From the NCBI GenBank assembly GCA_019188255.1, contig JAETXT010000002.1:6751011-6815010 (forward strand): a stretch of DNA of 64,000 bases, given 5' to 3'. Positions 24,994-38,395 of this stretch are shown here, piece after piece. Positions within the stretch are counted from its first letter, which is position 1; every line of letters begins with the position of its first letter. The stretch is from Verticillium longisporum. Lineage: Eukaryota; Ascomycota; Sordariomycetes; Glomerellales; Plectosphaerellaceae. The notes beneath the pieces were generated by a model that ran no database searches, was not told where the DNA came from, and was given only the letters and a program-made list of their open reading frames with translations. A program made the translations under genes and the position numbers.

Positions 24994-26544
24994 TCAGCGG
25001 CCTCGACCAGACCCGGGGGCGCGGTTGAGTCGCCCAAGCATGTTTCTGTCGATATCCGATGGGTTGTCCATCAGATTGTTCAAGCTCATGACAGAACTGG
25101 AAGAGGCAGCGGGGGTTGACGAATTGCTGTGACGTTGACCCGAAGTGGCGCTGCGATCATCACAAGACGTTGATAAAGGAGCCAGAGACGACTGCCCTGG
25201 ACTTTGGCGAGCGGGTGGGCCTCTGGGGTCGAATGATCCGTCGTGGCCCGGCGGATAGGGCATGTAGCTCTCCGGGCTGCTGTGGTTAGAGTCGAACGCT
25301 GCAGGGGATCTCCGTCGAGGGTCATCGCCGGCGGCTGGATCTGGCGGTGGTGGTCGTAGTTCGTCCCCTTCATCTGACTCTCGCGGCCGACGCCTATTGG
25401 GCCCGCGATGCTGGTCGTACGGTGGATACGAAGCCGTTGGTGAAGCCAAAGGTTGCGGATAATAGCCGTTGCCGCCCGGGCCAGGAGGGTACGGCTGCTG
25501 GGGGTGTTGGTGAGGCGGCATCGAGCTCGGCGGAAGGGGTTGGCCATACGCCCCATAGAGCGTCGTGCCGGGTGGAACTCCGCCTGGCACGGCGGAAACG
25601 GGAATGAACGCTGTTGAGCTGCTAGAGGACACAGGTTGGAAGATGCACTCCTGGTTCATCCTGCTGCAGTTCACGCATTTGCCTCCCGGCGCGCTCTGAT
25701 AACCACTGCAACGAATCTGGACACCAAAGGTAAGTAGGAGAACCAGGGCCTGCTACGGCCAGGAATCGAGGTTTATTCGACAGCCGTTTTGGAGCGCACA
25801 TACCTTTCTCTTCCGGCAGTATCTGCAGGCAATGGACGTCCGCTGTCTTGGTGCAGCCTGGGGTAGTGCCACGGCACCCGGGGGATAGTCCCATCGAGGC
25901 CCGCCCGCTGCAGGATGGCCGTATTCATACCTAGGCATGCCCTGGCCGGGCTGCGGCGGGCCGTACTCGGGATACCGTGCTCCAGGAGGCGGGGGAGGCC
26001 CTCCACGGTGGTACTCCTGGTGGTACGGATCGGGGTAGTGAGGCGGCGGGGGCTGGCGGTCGCGGTAATAATCCTCTCTCGGTTCCGAAGGAGGGTAGGT
26101 GGGAGACCGAGGACCAGGGGGCTGAAGCGGTGGGAGTTGGGTTGGGTGGGCTCCTGGTCCTGGAGGGGGGCGTGGCGGAGGATAGCCGTTCACGGAGCTA
26201 GGCGAGGCATCGTAATTGCCGGCTCGAGAGTCTGCGCGAGGGTCACCACGAGGGTCACCGCGAGGATCGCCTCTTGGGTCGCCTCTGGGGTCGCCACGCG
26301 GGTCCTGTGGCGGATAACCTCTCTGGTACGGTGGCTGCTGGCCATAATGGTCCTGGATGGCTGGCAAAGTCAAGGGAGCAGCCATGGCTGGTCTGGATCG
26401 CGCGTCGTCGGGATACCGCTGGTCAGCGGAAGGTGGTAGTGGTCCTGCGTGGTGGAGCCTCTGGCGGGCCTCGTCGTCGCGCGCAAACGAAGGGTCTTCT
26501 CTGTGGTGTGAAGGCTGCCCTCGTCCTCCGTGCTCCTCTGCCAT
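24994..26544 (-). CDS. Zn2Cys6 transcription factor, proline-rich
   Basis: Two exons on the minus strand (26544-25804 and 25716-24994) with an 87-nt intron (GTATGT donor, CAG acceptor) give 487 residues. The Zn2Cys6 binuclear cluster is at residues 240-271: cysteines 240, 243, 250, 261, 264 and 271, spacing C-x2-C-x6-C-x10-C-x2-C-x6-C, preceded by RQRTSIA. The basic RKRKIRC segment fits fungal zinc-cluster DNA-binding factors. The intron lies inside the cluster between Cys243 and Cys250. Residues 1-238 are Pro/Tyr/Gly/Asp-rich with tandem GDPR units. The C-terminal part is Pro/Ser-rich and lacks the common fungal 'middle homology' transcription-factor domain as far as I can see. A nuclear regulator is inferred; its targets are unknown. 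Confidence 0.9.
26230..26305 (-). repeat. In-frame GDPR-coding minisatellite
   Basis: About six tandem 12-bp units inside the transcription factor gene encode repeated (G)DPR tetrapeptides (QDPR, five GDPR, then ADSR). The units vary at synonymous positions, so the repeat is probably maintained as protein and not freshly expanded. Confidence 0.85.
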
Positions 26545-27038
26545 GCTCTGGATACAAGTGCCAAGGAGAAGCCAGCGCGTGGGGGCTGGCCGGCGCGTCG
26601 CCTCGTGCGAAAGTGAGGATCGAGTTTTTTTACGCTGAAGGGGTCCAAGGATCGCGGATGCTGGTGCAGTTGCTGTTGCTACTGTTGCTGAAAATAGTAA
26701 GAACCGCGGTGGTAGTGGTAGTGATGATGGTGACGGAGGGCGGCAGTGATAGTGGTGGATGAGGGATGCGATGTCAGTGAGATGTGCGCGGATCGCAGGC
26801 GCATCTGTCGACTTGCAGGCGGCGATGTTCTTGGTTCAAGGGCGGAAAATGCTAATTATGCAAGGGCATGAAAGGGCATGCCGAAGCTGACGATAGTTTG
26901 CAAGGAAGCAGTGGTCCGTCCGAGAGGCTCGCGCAACCTCAACGCGCGCAGTGCGACAGGCGCCCAAAAAAGTGAGAGGAAAAGAGTGAGGGACAGAGGA
27001 AGAAAGCAACAGATGCTTTCGGAGCGGTCCGAGGTGAA

Positions 27039-27069
27039 GCGGCGGCGGCGGCGTCGGCGGCGGCGGCGC
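27039..27069. repeat. (GGC)n repeat in transcription factor upstream region
   Basis: An interrupted run of GGC/CGG units about 500 bp upstream of the Zn2Cys6 start codon, probably in its leader. Confidence 0.85.
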
Positions 27070-28104
27070 ACACGATGGTCAGATGTGGTAGAATCAAGGA
27101 TCGGGGGAATGTGGGAAATTGGTGGTTGAGACAAGAGTGGAAGGAGGGTCTGCAATGCGGCAACCCTGGGTTTCCAGACTCGTGGCGGCCAGAATCCAAG
27201 GAATGCGGAGGACAGCGAGCACGGGCTCGTGGGTCTGTCCGGGGTTGAAGGCGAAGTCGAAGTTTTGGGGGCCGACACGGGAAACCCAAATGGTCGTCGT
27301 CGAAATCCGAGTCGCGGTTCTGACGACGTGTGGATGTGCAAAGGCGGCGGCGGGCGGAGGTCGTGGTGTGGAGGGGAGAAAAGAGGCGGTGATGGAAGGT
27401 GAGGGTGAGATGCGAGGCGAGGCAAGGTTAAGACCCCCTCGAGCTCGAGTGCTAGAGGGCGGGTGCCAGTACAAGTGGCAGCAGCGGTGGGTGAGGCAGG
27501 AAGGTGCTGGCGGGGCGGTACGTGCGTCCCTCCTTTTACTGGTTCCAGTGCTGCTGGCGCTGGGACGGGGTGCTGGTACTGGCGCTGGTGCTGGTACGGG
27601 TACCGCGTGCTGGTTACGGTGCGGGCGACCGCTGGCGCTGACTGGTGCTGCTTGGGTGGCCGTCAAGGGAAAGTGGCGGCAGGGTAGGGTGCTCCTGCGG
27701 GATGGGACGGCGGAAGGAGGGACGGCGCGCAAGAAGTAATCGGGGAAAGAGGAGTCGACCTAAGTAGCAAGGTACCGTACGCAAGGAAGGGCAGGCAGGT
27801 ACGGAGGGTCCCGCCAGGTTACCTTTACCACCTGGCTATATCCGACCAACGCTGACTTTAGGAGCAAAACCGGGCAGGCACAGACAGTCAGGCAGGTAGG
27901 CAGGCAGGAAGGTGGACCTGGTATTAGGTTGGCATGTGTGAAAGGTTGTTTGCGAGGAGTCAGAGTTGGAAGGGGGGGGGGGAGGAGAGAGAGAGAGAGA
28001 GAACATACGGTCGAGGCAAGGCACGTCAAGGGCAGGCGAACAGTCCAATTTCCAACGGGAGCCAGCCGAATGGACAACAGGCAAGGACGAAGAACTTGCC
28101 AGGC

Positions 28105-28133
28105 AGTGAGTGAGTGAGTGCGTGAGTGAGTGG
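28105..28133. repeat. (GTGA)n repeat
   Basis: Interrupted GTGA tetranucleotide units in the gene-free region. Confidence 0.85.
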
Positions 28134-28273
28134 GAAGGGTGGAGAGGGGGTTGTTCGTAGGTATGATTTGGAAAGCAAGGAGAGGAACAGAGCACAGCTG
28201 GAGACGGGTTAGGAAGGGGCAACCTGAAGAACGTGCGGACAAGGACGTATGGGTTTATGGACGTGACCAGACA

Positions 28274-28299
28274 GTGGGTAGTGGGTAGTGGGTAGTGGG
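28274..28299. repeat. GGGTAGT tandem repeat
   Basis: Three GGGTAGT units plus a partial one, close to a poly-C tract (28325-28336). Confidence 0.85.
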
Positions 28300-28433
28300 G
28301 TGCGTGTGCGTGTGCAAGTGCAGGCCCCCCCCCCCCTTCACCTGCCCCCGTAGGTCGGGTCCCATCGTGGTGGGCAGGAAGGACCAGGTGAGGATGTGCC
28401 CGCGAGGTCAGGTACCTGTGGCAGGCGCCAGGC

Positions 28434-28453
28434 GGTACCGTACCGTACCGTAC
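28434..28453. repeat. GTACC tandem repeat
   Basis: About four GTACC units, one of many GGTAC-type motifs in this intergenic region. Confidence 0.85.
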
Positions 28454-31400
28454 GCGGCGCACTTCGATGCAGCAGGAAGTGGCACCGGGCTGGGCTTGGG
28501 CTGGATGGAACCCGCTTGTCCACCCAACGCCAGGGTTAAGGACAGCCGAGACTGGACTAGGACTGGGGTCGGCTCGTTGGGCTAGCCTCCAGCGACCAGT
28601 CCCACTCACTGTTCTCCCTCGTCGCCGTCCAGGTGGAGGCGCGATGGCGTACACTCACTGGCTGCTGTCGGCATTCAGTCACTTCGACGTGGTGGCCAGT
28701 GAGTGTGCTTTGCCCGCCTGTTCGGCCGTCAGGCTGTCCACCCACTCCTCCTCAACAATGGATCCGAATTTTTTTTTATTCTTTCTTGTTCGACCCGGAG
28801 CAAGCCGTCGTGGCACGGTCGACTCGACTCGAGTCGGCTTGTGAACGAAGCTGCTCTTTCACGCCACACGGGCTTGGCTCAGTCGAAGCCGAACATTGAT
28901 TGTCGCAACCGTGCCTTGACGCTGGGACGTCAGACTGTACGGTACAAGTTTGCGCGTCAGCCTCGAGCCGTCCTTGTCTTTGTTGCTGGCTTCCCGAAGC
29001 CCATGCTTATCCTTGGACCTTGTCTCTCCGCCTTGTCTCGCCTTGCCCTAGTCTCTCCGTGCTCGCTCCTAGAAGAACGGATGCGTGGACGGGGACTACT
29101 GCGGGAATGGGAAGGGCGGACAGATGATGTCGTGCCGCCCAATCGCTGTCGCGACGATGCGGGAGTATCCCTTCCCACCGTGACGGCCCAAACCAGGCCC
29201 GGCAGGCTAAGGTACCGTCACCAGGCCGTATGCGGCGCTCTTGGGGCTCTGGCGCGCGCTGAACAGACCACGGGAGGGGGTAACAAGTAGTTGGTGTGCG
29301 TCACTAAGCTTTCGCTCGCCGTGAGCCACCCCAGGGGGGTGCGTCGTGACTCCAGTGGCTCATGTGCCACGAAAACAAAATCTGCGAGCTTCCGCAGCCC
29401 CGTCAAGCGCATGGAAGGCAACAGACGAAGCAAGCTCGCAAGGTTGTCCACCTGATCCCAGAATAAACAGCAATCCAAATATCGTCGGCACCGTACTAGG
29501 AAAAATACGAGGTCTGCATGCCTAGGGCACGCTGAAGGGAGAGGACGACTCGCACGGCCCAGCAGGCGTGCGCTCATCCAGCGAGGCCCTGTCCAGCACC
29601 AACACCAAGCGCAAAAGCAATATCATGCATCAACGGTTGCTTGTCCGGCCCTCGTTCTTGCTTGGCCATTGGTTGGTTTGGTCTGTATGCTTTCCAGTTA
29701 TAGCGATCGTCTTTTGCCGTTTATCAGGGCCTCCAGGCCATGTGTACCTGTCAGGACAGTCCAAGTCGCTGTCATGTCACACGACGCTCCCTCCCGTGTC
29801 CGCTTTCGCCTGGATTTGAGTAAGCAACGCCGAAAGCAATCGGGTGCATTCAGGTCGACAGGCGCCGCTCGTGGGCAAAGATGGAGCCAAAATGCTGTTG
29901 GTGCTGTTCCTGTCAATCTTCCGCTTGCTTCTTCCCTGTTTGGCCTGCCGTAATCAGGCAAAACACCATCGGTTGTGGCATGCGAGCCGCTCCCTCCCTT
30001 CCCTACTGCCCCCGCCGCTTGTCGCCGCCGCCGCCGCCCAGGGAGCCCCGACATCATGACGCCAAGGGGGGAGACAACAGGTCTTGCATCCGTGTGAGAC
30101 ATGGCACGCACCTGTTCGCTGGCGGCTCTCTTCATCTGACAGCTCCGTGCTCGGGACTCAGTCAGCCGTTTGCGTGGCGGCGGGCTTCTCGTTGACACGA
30201 CACCGTACCCACCGATTCTGTCAGAGTGGCTTGATACACAAGCATTGAGCCAAAGTTCTAGGCGTACTCCCCCCATCGCTGCTCGCTATATGCCTCGGTA
30301 CGCTCATGGCGGGATTTCAGTTCTAGAGGGGGGACAGTATCGCGGTGAACGGGTGAATGTAGATGGTTCTGCTGTCAGCAGGTCGTCTGTATCGTGCATA
30401 CATAGGCACTGCCACGCCATTAACTGTTTTGCGCGCTCAAAGCCCACTCATGTTGCAGTGGCTGCAGTTGAGGGACGAGAGTTTCCAACACAAGCAACCA
30501 GATGCGCCAGGCCCAGCCAACAGGTGGTGCCATGGTTCGCCAATCAGTGCTGCTGCGATCCCCGGCTGGTCCAGTTGTCCCGCGCCTAAATCTGTCTAAC
30601 CCACAGTGCTGGGCTGAGGCCGCAGAAGCGGCCGCAGACACGCTCGCAGTGTGTCGACGATCCTTGTTGACGCTTGCAGGGCATGTGCATTGACACCGTG
30701 TCAAACAAGTCACTCACTTGCCTCCCTCCACGCCAGGGGATCTGCTTTAACCGGTCAAGCTGTCTTTGACGTACAGGTAACGCTTGACATGAGTTGGGAC
30801 GACCCAATCCTACGGGCCTTGGGACGGGGTTGTTTGTAACGGGCCGAAAGGTTTTCGCACTTGGGTGGTCGATTTTACCGACGCGGGCTCTGGCAATGCG
30901 AGTGCGGTTCGTGCCGCTGACGCTAAAATGGAACAGATGGGTGATAACTCACGATGCTCAGATCCAGCGACGCGTTGAAGCCGGTTGCTTTCCCCGGAAG
31001 AACGCATCATTGGACTGAGCACATTGTACTGGGGGTTGCTGGCATCTAGATCCACGTTCGGGTTTTTGGCACGTCGCTCTGCTTTGGCGAAGAAAGGTTT
31101 AGCAGGCGTACGCATCTGTGGCATCAAATAATGTTTTCGGTATGGGCGGTTCAGGGAACAAACGAAATTCGTTGATGGCTGCGCATCGTTTCCAAGAAGG
31201 GGCGGATCGACGCGGAAACGGTTCTGTAGCGTTTCCGTTCCTTCGATGACGGTCGCGAGATCCAGAAACATGGACGAATGTGACCTGTCAATTAGGCTGC
31301 GGCCGGCGTCAAGTGAGCCCTGTATTCATTCAACATAGTTTGTCGTTATTACTACACTGTCGGCGAGCCCCAGGCTGCATCACCAGGCAGAGAACATAGC

Positions 31401-34400
31401 GAAGTGACCTCGTTGTACCTTGTGAGACTGACGGTTGAGGTTTTGGAATTAGATCGCCAACAGCACGGGCTGCAGACACAAAGCATCCCAAAGATATCAA
31501 AGCCAAGAGAGAGAGGTCGGCATCCACTATGGCTTCATGTCCGTCCAGGACAGATACAACCTGACTGGGAAAGGTAAGGCTTCCCGTGATATCACGATTG
31601 TGCCGACGTAGGAAAGCGGACACCTGGTCATATTCATCGTGTCCTTGTCAGACGCGGAACGCAATTGTACCCAACTGTGTAATGGGTGGCTGTGTGGTAC
31701 CGCGTGTGAATGGGCCCCATGCATCTGTCCTCATCGTTCGTGATTAGCGTCCATTTCTCGGGCTGCCTTACTTGATCTGACAGGGTCGGCCACGAGGTGT
31801 CTGTGGGGGGCAGAAGACAGTGCGCATGCCTCGGGCAAGGGTTGCAGCCCGCAAGCCGCCAGTAACCTCAATTGAGGTGCAGGACGCAAGAGGGTGGGGC
31901 TTTGATTGACAGGATTGAGAGCGCACAGGTGACATGGCGAGTATCGGCAGATCTCACCAACAGAATATGAGTGGTCTAATCGAAGGCAGTCCAGTGCTTG
32001 GAAAAGATGTGTGTACTGGATGGCTCGGTCTTGCTGCTCCATCAAGCCGTCGCATGATGACGACAAACCGACTCGTGTGTCTCGTCCTCACAACGGCACC
32101 TTGGCGGCATACGCTTCCTTACCTGCCCAACAGAGCGCTCGAAGATGACCGGATGCGTTTGGTAATCTGACAAGGGCGTGCTAGCTGTGACCAGCTTGGC
32201 CCATGACGATGACAAGAGCATCCATCACATGCCAGCTGGGAAGGTGATCCTGCTGAAGCGAGGAACGGCCCCTTTCGTGGTCGCAGGACTGAGGGGCTCA
32301 AAACCCATTCATTTAGTGGGTGATCGAGAACACCATGTTAGTCGCCAAACTGACCGACGGCTTTCCTACGTACTTATGTTCTTTGCAAAAGCTGCGAGCC
32401 GACTGGGTTGGAAGGCGAGCCTCTCCTGATGAAGACTTGCCTTTATCAGGGAGCGGGGAGTGGTTTGACGAGCTGCGAGACTCGAGGGGGGAGGGACGGG
32501 ATGGGCCTTCGCCGGCATTAGCTCCATTCCCCTTGGCTGCCGACCCTGACTGCTGGAGGCGTTAATAGGACCCGTCGGCCAGAGGCAATCTCTTCTTGGC
32601 GGGCGGGTGGCCACGGACGACCTCCGTCGTGCATGGCCCCTGGTTGGGACTAGGTACGCTGTTGATGCTTCACATCACCTGGGTTCGAGCGAAGCTAATA
32701 CGGGTCCGGAAAAAGAGACGTACACTAGGCGCAGCTGACCCAGCAGAATGGGTTTGATGGTGGCCTGGAGGCACACGCTTTGGATCGGGTCATTTTCCGT
32801 CGCATTCTCGCGTCTCGCGTGGTATCTTACGTGGTGCATCCCCTGTCGCCCAATTACGGTCGGTCATGTGTCGAGACCGGGAACGGGCGCTGGGCATCCG
32901 TCTACGGTGCGTGTGTGTGCAAGCTCCAGGATTGATGGCTGGCGCCCTGGTATCGCCGCCATTGATCGAAGAGGGGTGTCTGACGGACGAAAGGGTTGCC
33001 AGCCATGCCAATCATGAATGGCAGGCGACTTGCGTTGCGAACGATCCGACCCCTACTCCACAGTACGTGTTGCCTTCCGATTCAATGTCGCCGGCCGCCG
33101 GCCGATTGACCACCAGCTGAAATAGCGGTCGACTGGCGGGCTTTTGGTCGCATAGTATGGATGGCGAGGATGGGAGGCTGGAGAGTGATTGGTTCGTTGG
33201 AACCAGCCTGGGCACTGGACCGCAGACGAATAGGGGTTGAGAGTTTGACTGCAGGCACACACACCATAACCAACAGGGTGGGACGCCAGAGCAGGCTATG
33301 GAGGACGGCCTTGTGATCCGATGTCGTCCTGATGGCACCCGCTGGATGAGTGGCGTGGAACAAGTGGAAGAGAAACTAGGGCGGAGGGATCTCGAGCCTT
33401 TGCTCCGGGGATGCAAGCTGTATCCGGAGACGGCACCCTGGTCGCAAGAGTGTGCGTGCCGTGTCATGTCCATTCGAAAGGAAGGTACCGCCTGGCTCGG
33501 GACCTTACCTTAGGCAAGTACGCTAGGGCAGTCGCTTGGCCTTTGGTCCTGCCTGCAGTGAGTCCATAGGCGCCAGTCTCGCCCCGAAGCCCCCTAAAAC
33601 CCCAGGAACGTTCCTTCTTGTCATCGCTAGGTAGGTAGCAAAGGACCGCTGTTGTGCCCATCCGCCTGCCTGCCCGTCTGCGACATCGCTTGTGATTGAG
33701 GCAAGTAATTTGATTCGCAAGAAGAAAGTCCACATTACCAGAGGCAATTGTAAAAGTGCAGTGGGCTATGTGTCACAGCTTCGTTCTATATCAAGGACAT
33801 GACCTAGGCCTCCGCATCGACTTCTGTAAGCAACTCATCATCCATTCGCCCTCTCACACTCCCGAGACGGGTATTTTGATGAGCATACGCTCGACAAGAG
33901 CGCAGTATTGTCCGCATGACACTCGAAGACATCGGCAGAGCGAGGAACTCACAGATCCACCTACAATCCATCCTCTCCATTTCCAGAACCATCAGCGAAG
34001 GAAAAGGAGGGCGCCAAAGCATGCTGCCCACACCCCACATTCCATCAGCCAGGCCGCTTCGTGCCCTCGATCATACCGAAATACGTTGCCTGCCAGTCCG
34101 AGTCGGTGTCGAGCTTCATCCTGAAGGGAGCCCAGAAGGGAGACTTTCAATGTAACCGAAGTTATCTCGCGTATTCAGTCGGAGCATCTCCATCCACGCT
34201 ACTCCCGAAAACCAGGTCGCGACTCTTCACGGGGTCTTCGACGACGCTCTGTCGCTGACGAGGCCGCCAAGACACCGTCCCAACTGCTTGTCATTGTCTT
34301 CCTTTTTCCGTCTCTAGCGCTCCTTCGGGCGGGTGGCCCACGGCCCACGAGTGTCTCGCCACCCCACCCCCTCCCCTGTCCAAAGCAGCAGTATCCTGGA

Positions 34401-34681
34401 CCTGGGTTTATTGAATCCCAGTCGAAACAAGGATTCTCCCGATCCGGGTGGTCCTCCCTTCGGCACCAACTACACTCTACCTAGCCTCCACATTCAGCAT
34501 TGACCGTGGTTGTTTCGCGACGCATTCTACAGACGAAAGACTTCGCCAGAACCTTTTGCAAACACATGTTCTTACGCTGTATGCGTTCACAAAGACGTTT
34601 TGCTCAACGAGACATCATTCCGCTAGACCCGGTCTCCAACATCCAGAGGTGACGTAAGCTGGGCGGCAAAGTGCATGAGCC

Positions 34682-34729
34682 GGGGGGGAGGGGGTGTGGA
34701 GGGTAGAGGGTGGAGGGTGAAGGGTGGGA
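34682..34729 (+). repeat. G-rich tract with quadruplex potential
   Basis: At least six runs of three or more G separated by 1-4 nt on the plus strand, including one run of seven and one of five. Confidence 0.8.
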
Positions 34730-35036
34730 TGCCAGGCCCTCATGCAACACGCATGGGCCGTCGACCCTCCAGCCCCATCCCACAGCTCAAGGATACTCCC
34801 GCCTTCCTCACCTGTCACCATCCAGTACGCATCCAAAGACGCACCGATCTCCCGACTGCAAGTCTACAGAAGGCACCGTCGCCGACACAAGAGGCACCCT
34901 GGCTGCGCCTGCACTGTACGCATTCGTGCGTGTGCCATCGTTACACCACCATTGCAAGCTTCCCTGTCGATCCAATACATACCTGACGTTTACTTGCTTC
35001 TCCCTCTTACTACCCGCCCCTGTATTAACAACAATA

Positions 35037-35060
35037 CTTGCTTGCTTGCTTGCTTGCTTG
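35037..35060. repeat. (CTTG)6 tetranucleotide repeat
   Basis: Six perfect CTTG units. Confidence 0.95.
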
Positions 35061-37545
35061 CCTGTCTCCACGCGGTCCTCCTGAATCCTTAGTCGAAGAG
35101 GCCCTCAAAGCAACCAACCACTAACGCATTCATGGGCCGGGTATAGCTGCTGTCGTCAATCATCCTACTGTGCTTCGACAGACGCGACACTATACAAGGA
35201 TGCACAACCTCTACTGAGCGATCGACGCGGGCACCATTCCCGGCGATGTCTCTCACAGTTTCCATCCATCATCGAAGCTGATCCGTTTTGTGCAGTCTAT
35301 TCAACCCACCCACCCCGAGCAATCCGCCTTCACGCCAGACCCTGCCTTTTTCACTTCTGCGAGGTCCCAGTTCGGAGTATTCTTGAGGCTTGCTGAAATT
35401 CCAGCCTGACACCAGAAACCGCATTGATGCATGATCACGGCATGTCACACTTACTGCCGGGTCGGCTTTGGCATGAAAATATGGCAAGCCTAATTATGAA
35501 TGGCCCTCGGACCTCCACTGCCTCCAACTGCTTCAGAGGTCCTATTTCCTTGTATTGAGACATGGATACCACAGACATATTCTACTTTCTTACCGACCCG
35601 TACGCCCGAGGATTCCACAGGCTAAGCTAAACGGTGTGGCAAAGCAAGCAACAGGCAACGGCACAAGCAGAGCCACAAGCTGTAGCTTTGGACCTGAACA
35701 CATGTGCACGGCCCAACCTAATCACACCAAGTTCTTGATCGGACTGCCCCTATTTTAGCAAGGTACCGAATGTAGCATCACGAGCCACCGGCAATTTCTT
35801 GTCCATCCGTTGCGGAGGAGATCGATACACTCACGACAGAATGTTGGCAATACCTAGAAACTGCATCAGTTAAAAGACTCATCAGCCAGTCTGTAACCAA
35901 ACCCAACGCAATTTGGTGGCATCTTGCAAACACTCCACCGCTAAAATAGTTGGCCCACTGCTCCGACCTGTCCAAAGCACCGAAGGGCTTTGGGACCTTT
36001 TCTAGGCGCCCATTGTCATGTCGTCAGACAAGTCATCTGTGAATAGTACGTTTTGCCTGAAAGGTCAGGCTCAGAGAATGGTTGTCGGGTTTGAGCCCCA
36101 GCCTAATAAGCCTGGGAATCGCTTGTCCATGCTATCTGACCGGTTGTGAGTGTACAGAGGAAGGTGTTTACTCTGAACAAAGCCCTTGTGCAGGATTGGA
36201 GCAGTAGCCAACGACTGCATCGTACAGGCGGGACTTTCGGGCGTTGACACCAATCTTCGTACGACACGAGCACTTGGAACCATGTGACCAGAACCTTACT
36301 CCACGCGATAACGCAAATTCAAGTCAGTAGTGTAGCTGGCTGTCTGTACGCAGCCTGTTGACGGATGTGTGGGCAGCTTGGAACGATGATCTAGCTGTCT
36401 CGACAACCTACACAATCGACCATGTGGGCCAGGAAGCGCACGTAGGCGTACGAGATCTGCGGCCCGGGCCTCGCTCAACCGTTTCTACTAACTGACAGCT
36501 CCGGAATGGATACCAATCAGCCACGACCAAAATTTCAGCATCTCGTCGCTCGAGCCTATCAATGACGAGGCAGGACCAGAACGATGCCAACAAGTCCCCT
36601 TGCCAACTGTTTCTGCCCCGAAACCCCCACCCAGCTTATCGCGAGCTCGATGAATTAGTTGCAGGACAATATCTCTGCCGGAGCAATCTAGAGCAGGCTG
36701 CGAGTCGCTTTCTTGCTATTGTACTTGGTGTCTGCGACGTAACACAGCGCGGGGAACAACGGAGTACAAGTCAGATAACAGTGCTTCGAGCTGGAGCAGT
36801 CGCGCGACATGAAGGTCCCACAGGCATCTTGTCGCCGCAGCTAGAGTCAGTCAAACCCATGACGAAAAAAAGTAATCTCGATTCCAGCCTATGCCAAGTA
36901 TCATACCTGGCTCCCCCGCACTACCGGCGCTCATGAGATAAAAAGGTCATGTCGGCCCGAAGGGCGTGTTGAGCATCCCGGCGTCTCAGACATGGGGAGA
37001 GAAGCAACAAGGAAAACGTCCAAGGACCTGGTTCACAGCCTCTGTCAATCATGGCCTGTCCAAGCTACCATCGTGGTCTCGTTTGATTGGGCTGGCGTGT
37101 ATAGGGGCTGGCTCATTTTGGTCACGTGAGCAAATCTGCCTGCGAGTAGCCGTGGTGTCCCGTCCCTCCCGCCCTTCCCCGCTTGCCCGTTTGCTTCTAT
37201 TTGGACAAGGATCTATGCCCGACGGGGAGGTCAGTTGTAACCCAGCTGAATTTGTTAGTGAGTGCAGGACGACAACGACCTAGGTGGCCTCGTCTGATAA
37301 CGACCTCACGCATTCAAGCGAAAATGGGGGTGTCCGAAGGAACAGCTGAAAGAACCAGCTTACAACACCGCAATTATCCTCACTAGTACTCGAGCCAGCC
37401 TGGCAATCCTGGGCATGAGCGCAACAATTCACCGGAGGGTCGATTATCCCTTTGCTCAGTGCATCCGTCCCCTCCAGGTTTTCATGTCAGCGGTTCATGG
37501 CACAACCTTGGTGACCGAGACCGCTTGTCCAGATGGCTTTTTCTT

Positions 37546-37570
37546 GACACGAACAGGGACACGAACAGGG
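37546..37570. repeat. Two-copy 12-bp tandem repeat
   Basis: The unit GACACGAACAGG occurs twice in perfect tandem. Confidence 0.85.
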
Positions 37571-38376
37571 GTCAAGACCGTCCGAGCTGAGCTGATCACT
37601 GACCAGGGGGCCGTGGGAGTCGAATTGGGACGGGCAAACAGTGTGGCTTGCGGAGACGGCCACAGGTCCGAAGCGAACCTGAATGGCCTCGGATTGGAAT
37701 GCATTTCTCACGAGACTGACTGTCAGCAAACGTCTACTGCATGCAAACGAGAGTCTTGTCCCCAGCGACTGAAATGATCCTCCCAACACAGCAATGCTTA
37801 CGCCGGCAACTTGCCAATAGGCAAAAACGGGACCAGTTCAGGTGGCTAGCAACCCTGCCGGATGCTCGCACCATGTCGGGTTCTATCTCATTTGGTCAGA
37901 TTGCGCCGTGACTCGCGACCACAGTGCGCATCTGGCGGGTCCGCACGCGTTGTACTCGGACGGTCGCGTCGCTTGGCTTCGCTTGGGTGCGGGTGTGATG
38001 TGACGATGCAACTGCAGCAACAGACCGGCAGGCAGGCAACTACTGCACAGAGGGATGGGGGGGGGGCGTGGGAAAAAGGGATAGGTGAGGGTGACAGTGA
38101 CGGGACGATAATGAACGGGGCCATGGCATGCGCATGGCAGCATGGACGACGGGTCACGGGGCAGAATGCCCCCCGCTGTCCCCCTCTCATTCCCAACAGG
38201 CAGACCAACGAAAGCATCACGATGCGTCGTCGAGCCATGTCCAAGTCAGCCAACAATGCTCGGATGTCACTTTGAACGCCCGCCCCCGCCCTCCCCGGCA
38301 ATCCTGCAGACCATGTGTCTCCGTTTACTCGGGCCCCCTCCCATCATTTCACGAAACCCCTCGACACCTCCTTGCG

Positions 38377-38395
38377 GCTGCTGCTGCTGCTGCTG
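38377..38395. repeat. (CTG)6 repeat
   Basis: A short CTG run, followed about 55 bp later by a T-rich tract with spaced A (38448-38477). Confidence 0.85.

Noticed and set aside
27094..28654. Long Pro/Ser-rich open frames on the minus strand upstream of the Zn2Cys6 gene
   Set aside because: Low complexity, strongly repeat-driven, equally long frames on the opposite strand; more likely leader or promoter DNA.
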